In this document: piece by piece, positions 8,943-10,543 of the stretch
Numbering within the stretch: position 1 is the stretch's first letter
Layout: every line of letters begins with the position of its first letter
From: Thermomucor indicae-seudaticae
Taxonomy: Eukaryota; Mucoromycota; Mucoromycetes; Mucorales; Lichtheimiaceae
Assembly: GCA_000787465.1 (NCBI GenBank)
Contig: JSYX01000888.1
Coordinates: 1 to 10,543, forward strand
DNA: 10,543 bases
Direction: 5' to 3'
The notes under the pieces: model-generated
What the model saw: only the letters and a program-made list of their open reading frames with translations
The model's database searches: none
What the model was told of the DNA's origin: nothing
Program-made: the position numbers and the translations under genes

Positions 8943-8957
8943 ATACATATATGTATA
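8943..8957 (-). promoter_or_regulatory. TATA-like palindrome before the STE20 kinase
   Basis: ATACATATATGTAT (8943-8956) is a perfect 14-bp palindrome. On the minus strand TATACATATA begins at 8957, about 30-40 nt before the ATG at 8916. It may serve as the TATA element, which would leave a very short 5' UTR. Confidence 0.4.
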
Positions 8958-9125
8958 AAGGGGACAAAAAAAAGGAGAAGAAAACAGAATGAAGAAAGCG
9001 TAAAGCAAATGAGACGAATGAAGGATGAATTACCATGAAAGGTTAAGACCAATGATGCTACAACAATTGTACCCTGTAAATTACAGACAAATGACGGTGT
9101 GAGAGAAGGGCGGACATTGACAGGT

Positions 9126-10042
9126 TCAAAATGTAGACCACTGCCAATCAGCTTGTATGGACGGGATGGGGTTGAAAACGACTGGAACATAGTGAATCAT
9201 TAGCAACAGGAAGCACACATTTGTATCCCCGCTCATCGTAATACCTTGTTGCGTCTTTATCGCTATGCCTTTTTGGTGGGACTCGTCAGGTTGAACGATA
9301 TCTTGAGAAAAACAGACCATATATCAGCCCACACAAAATGACACTTGCTTAGTACTAGGTTTCCATTCATTACCGTCTCTTCCTAATTCTGTGACTCCTT
9401 CCATTGCCTGTGGTTGTTGTGTCATGATCCCAGCACGCCTTCGACTAATTCGATTATCTGATTCTGGCTTCTCTTCAGTTTTCCGTGTCTGGGTATTCTC
9501 TGTCTGTTGTTTCAGTTGTTCTTGCCATCGACGATACTCATTGGCACAAAGGTCGCATCCACGTGATAAGACTCCCCTTGGATGAAACTGTGAGGACTGA
9601 TCCAGTCGAAAGTAATTGGAACAATGAGTTGAGCAGAATATATCGCCGCATTTGCGGCAATGATGTCGTCGTTCAAACAGTCCAAACGTAGCTTGACAGC
9701 CCACATATCCACAATACCGGGCTTCAGAATCCGGCTTTGTATATATTAAAGCGCGTGTCACTTCTTCTTTTGCGTCCCTTTCCCTGTCCTGTTGGTTTTT
9801 ACCTTCCAGTGATCTCTTGACGGAGGTCCGGTAACAGCCACGTCCTGCAGAGACGACGCTGAACTATTTAGCGAGTTGTTGCGACTTGAAGAAGAACCCA
9901 CAGAGGAGTCTCCGCCACCACCGCTAGTAGTATTAGAGGAATCAAGTGAATTGGGTCCGGCAGTAGTGGAATATTGCCGAACGGGCTGACCAAGTGTCAA
10001 TCGTGTGGGTCGCTGCTTCCGTGTTAATGCATAAATATCCAT
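9126..10042 (-). CDS. FYVE zinc-finger protein
   Basis: Exons 10042-9803, 9734-9374, 9301-9245 and 9181-9126 give 237 residues. Introns are 68, 72 and 63 nt. The start has an AGAATGG context. Residues 30-65 are a low-complexity Ser/Gly/Asn linker. The FYVE domain spans about 79-145. The WxxD motif is W79-K-P-D82, formed exactly at the first junction. The basic motif is RRHHCR (102-107). The eight likely zinc ligands are C88, C93, C106, C109, C114, C118, C140 and C143. RGC (138-140) stands where RVC is common. A charged Gln/Glu helix follows, and the protein ends DWQWSTF, a tail I recall from other fungal FYVE proteins of this size. FYVE domains bind phosphatidylinositol 3-phosphate on endosomes; location and trafficking role are inferred from that. 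It is separate from the kinase downstream because it has its own stop. Confidence 0.88.
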
Positions 10043-10230
10043 TCTGCCGTCTTTCTCCTTGTTTTTTGTTCCAGATGACAATGAGGTAGAGTACAATGCA
10101 AGATGTTAGAAATGCGGCCGGGTCCTGTCCCGCTGCCCAGGGCCAGCAACAGTGCCTGTCTCAGCCAGAGGGCCATTCTAAGCAAAAAGGTTCCAAACGT
10201 TCAAACTCCGCGCTACTGTCTCACCCAGAT

Positions 10231-10290
10231 ATTACTACGAGCTCTGCACTTAGAGCTCTGCAAACCTTATTTTACAACGCGCGTAGTAAT
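10231..10290. repeat. Inverted repeat enclosing a 10-bp direct repeat
   Basis: ATTACTACG (10231-10239) and CGTAGTAAT (10282-10290) are a perfect 9-bp inverted pair. Between them GAGCTCTGCA occurs twice (10239-10248 and 10253-10262), separated by CTTA. It lies about 190-250 nt upstream of the FYVE start. I see no target-site duplication that would mark it as a transposon. Confidence 0.5.
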
Positions 10291-10320
10291 CCTTTCCCAA
10301 ACAAATACGGTGTAGATTGA

Positions 10321-10405
10321 ATTCCACGAACCTGTGCAGATATCGGGGAGATATTTTCCCCATACAGATTGGACGCAGATCAGATTCCCACGAATCTGTC
10401 CAGAT
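10321..10405. repeat. Imperfect direct repeat
   Basis: Copy one is 10321-10341 and copy two 10384-10405, starting 63 nt later. They share the pattern ATTCC(C)ACGAA, then (C/T)CTGT, then (G/C)CAGAT. A similar TTTTCCCC or TTTTCCC plus TAT/CAT block follows each. Further CAGAT words lie between the copies. It could be a regulatory repeat or decayed duplicated sequence. Confidence 0.5.
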
Positions 10406-10454
10406 TTTCCCTATGCGGGCCATGCTATTGGCTTATTAGTATCTGAGCTTTACT

Positions 10455-10469
10455 GGTTTTTGGAAAACC
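10455..10469. repeat. Small hairpin-forming inverted repeat
   Basis: GGTTTT (10455-10460) and AAAACC (10464-10469) are perfectly complementary around TGG. A second pair, ACGGTG (10508-10513) and CACCGT (10531-10536), lies nearby. Neither is followed by a feature that gives it a role. Confidence 0.35.
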
Positions 10470-10543
10470 TTTTGCGTCAACTTCAAGCCATGCTTTAACA
10501 AAGATTTACGGTGAAATCGAAATACATTTGCACCGTGATATAA

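Larger units (their letters stand above)
10043..10543. other. Non-coding region upstream of the FYVE gene
   Basis: This 501-nt stretch should hold the FYVE promoter and 5' UTR. It contains a cluster of short repeats (10231-10290, 10321-10405, 10455-10469 and 10508-10536). Open frames on the plus strand (for example 10096-10320) show no domain and are Ser/Gln-rich, so they are not called. A GTTCAAACTC near 10200 resembles a tRNA B box but has no cloverleaf around it. Confidence 0.55.

Noticed and set aside
8828..9190. A 120-codon hydrophobic frame between the FYVE and STE20 genes
   Set aside because: It overlaps the end of the FYVE gene and the start of the kinase in other frames. Its hydrophobicity comes from a pyrimidine-rich intergenic strip.
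9735..9802. Coding sequence continuing directly upstream of the FYVE domain in the frame of the second exon
   Set aside because: It has no ATG, and using it would break the W-x-x-D motif. A consensus GTAAAA donor and an ACAAAG acceptor rejoin the motif in phase.
7196..10042. A fused FYVE-kinase gene
   Set aside because: The FYVE frame ends in the DWQWSTF tail and a TGA at 9126-9128, and the kinase has its own well-placed ATG and TATA-like element.
10199..10211. tRNA-like B box (GTTCAAACTC)
   Set aside because: No matching A box, anticodon stem or acceptor stem can be drawn around it on either strand.
10096..10320. Two overlapping plus-strand frames of about 70 codons
   Set aside because: No domain, overlapping each other in different frames, and crossing repeat sequence upstream of the FYVE gene.

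Overview
The window looks like nuclear DNA from a filamentous fungus, most likely an early-diverging lineage such as Mucoromycota. The signs are short GT-AG introns (about 50-80 nt, some with CTAAC/CTAAT branch sites), compact spacing, A-at-minus-3 start contexts, and protein families typical of fungi: a CorA/ALR magnesium transporter, a FRAY-like STE20 kinase, a CDK9/Bur1-like kinase and a PRY/PR-1-type secreted CAP protein. The phylum is inferred from general resemblance; no marker gene is present.

All supported genes lie on the minus strand, so they read right to left. From the right edge: 10043-10543 is non-coding with small repeats; 9126-10042 is a FYVE zinc-finger protein (4 exons); 7196-8916 is a STE20/FRAY-type kinase (5 exons); 4963-6756 is a CorA/ALR-type Mg2+ transporter (6 exons); 3950-4839 is an unrecognised coiled-coil protein (3 exons); 3684-3878 is a possible 64-residue membrane protein; 1777-3201 is a CDK9/Bur1-like kinase (6 exons, perhaps 7); 932-1599 is a TMEM18 homologue (4 exons); 142-692 is a secreted CAP protein (2 exons). 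Gaps between genes are 71-482 bp.

Exon models were built by hand from splice consensus, reading-frame phase and continuity of conserved motifs. In every main gene the summed exon length is a multiple of three. Four assigned introns are multiples of three without an in-frame stop, so simple ORF reading runs through them and gives false insertions.

The genes do not form an obvious pathway. They look like a run of housekeeping and signalling genes: ion transport, endosomal PI3P binding, two protein kinases, a nuclear-envelope/ER membrane protein and a secreted protein. I found no mobile element, rRNA, tRNA or CRISPR array. The points most worth checking are the DFS in place of DFG in the CDK, the long Ser/Thr/Gln-rich insert in the activation segment of the STE20 kinase, the stop-free introns, the small membrane ORF, and the repeats upstream of the FYVE gene.
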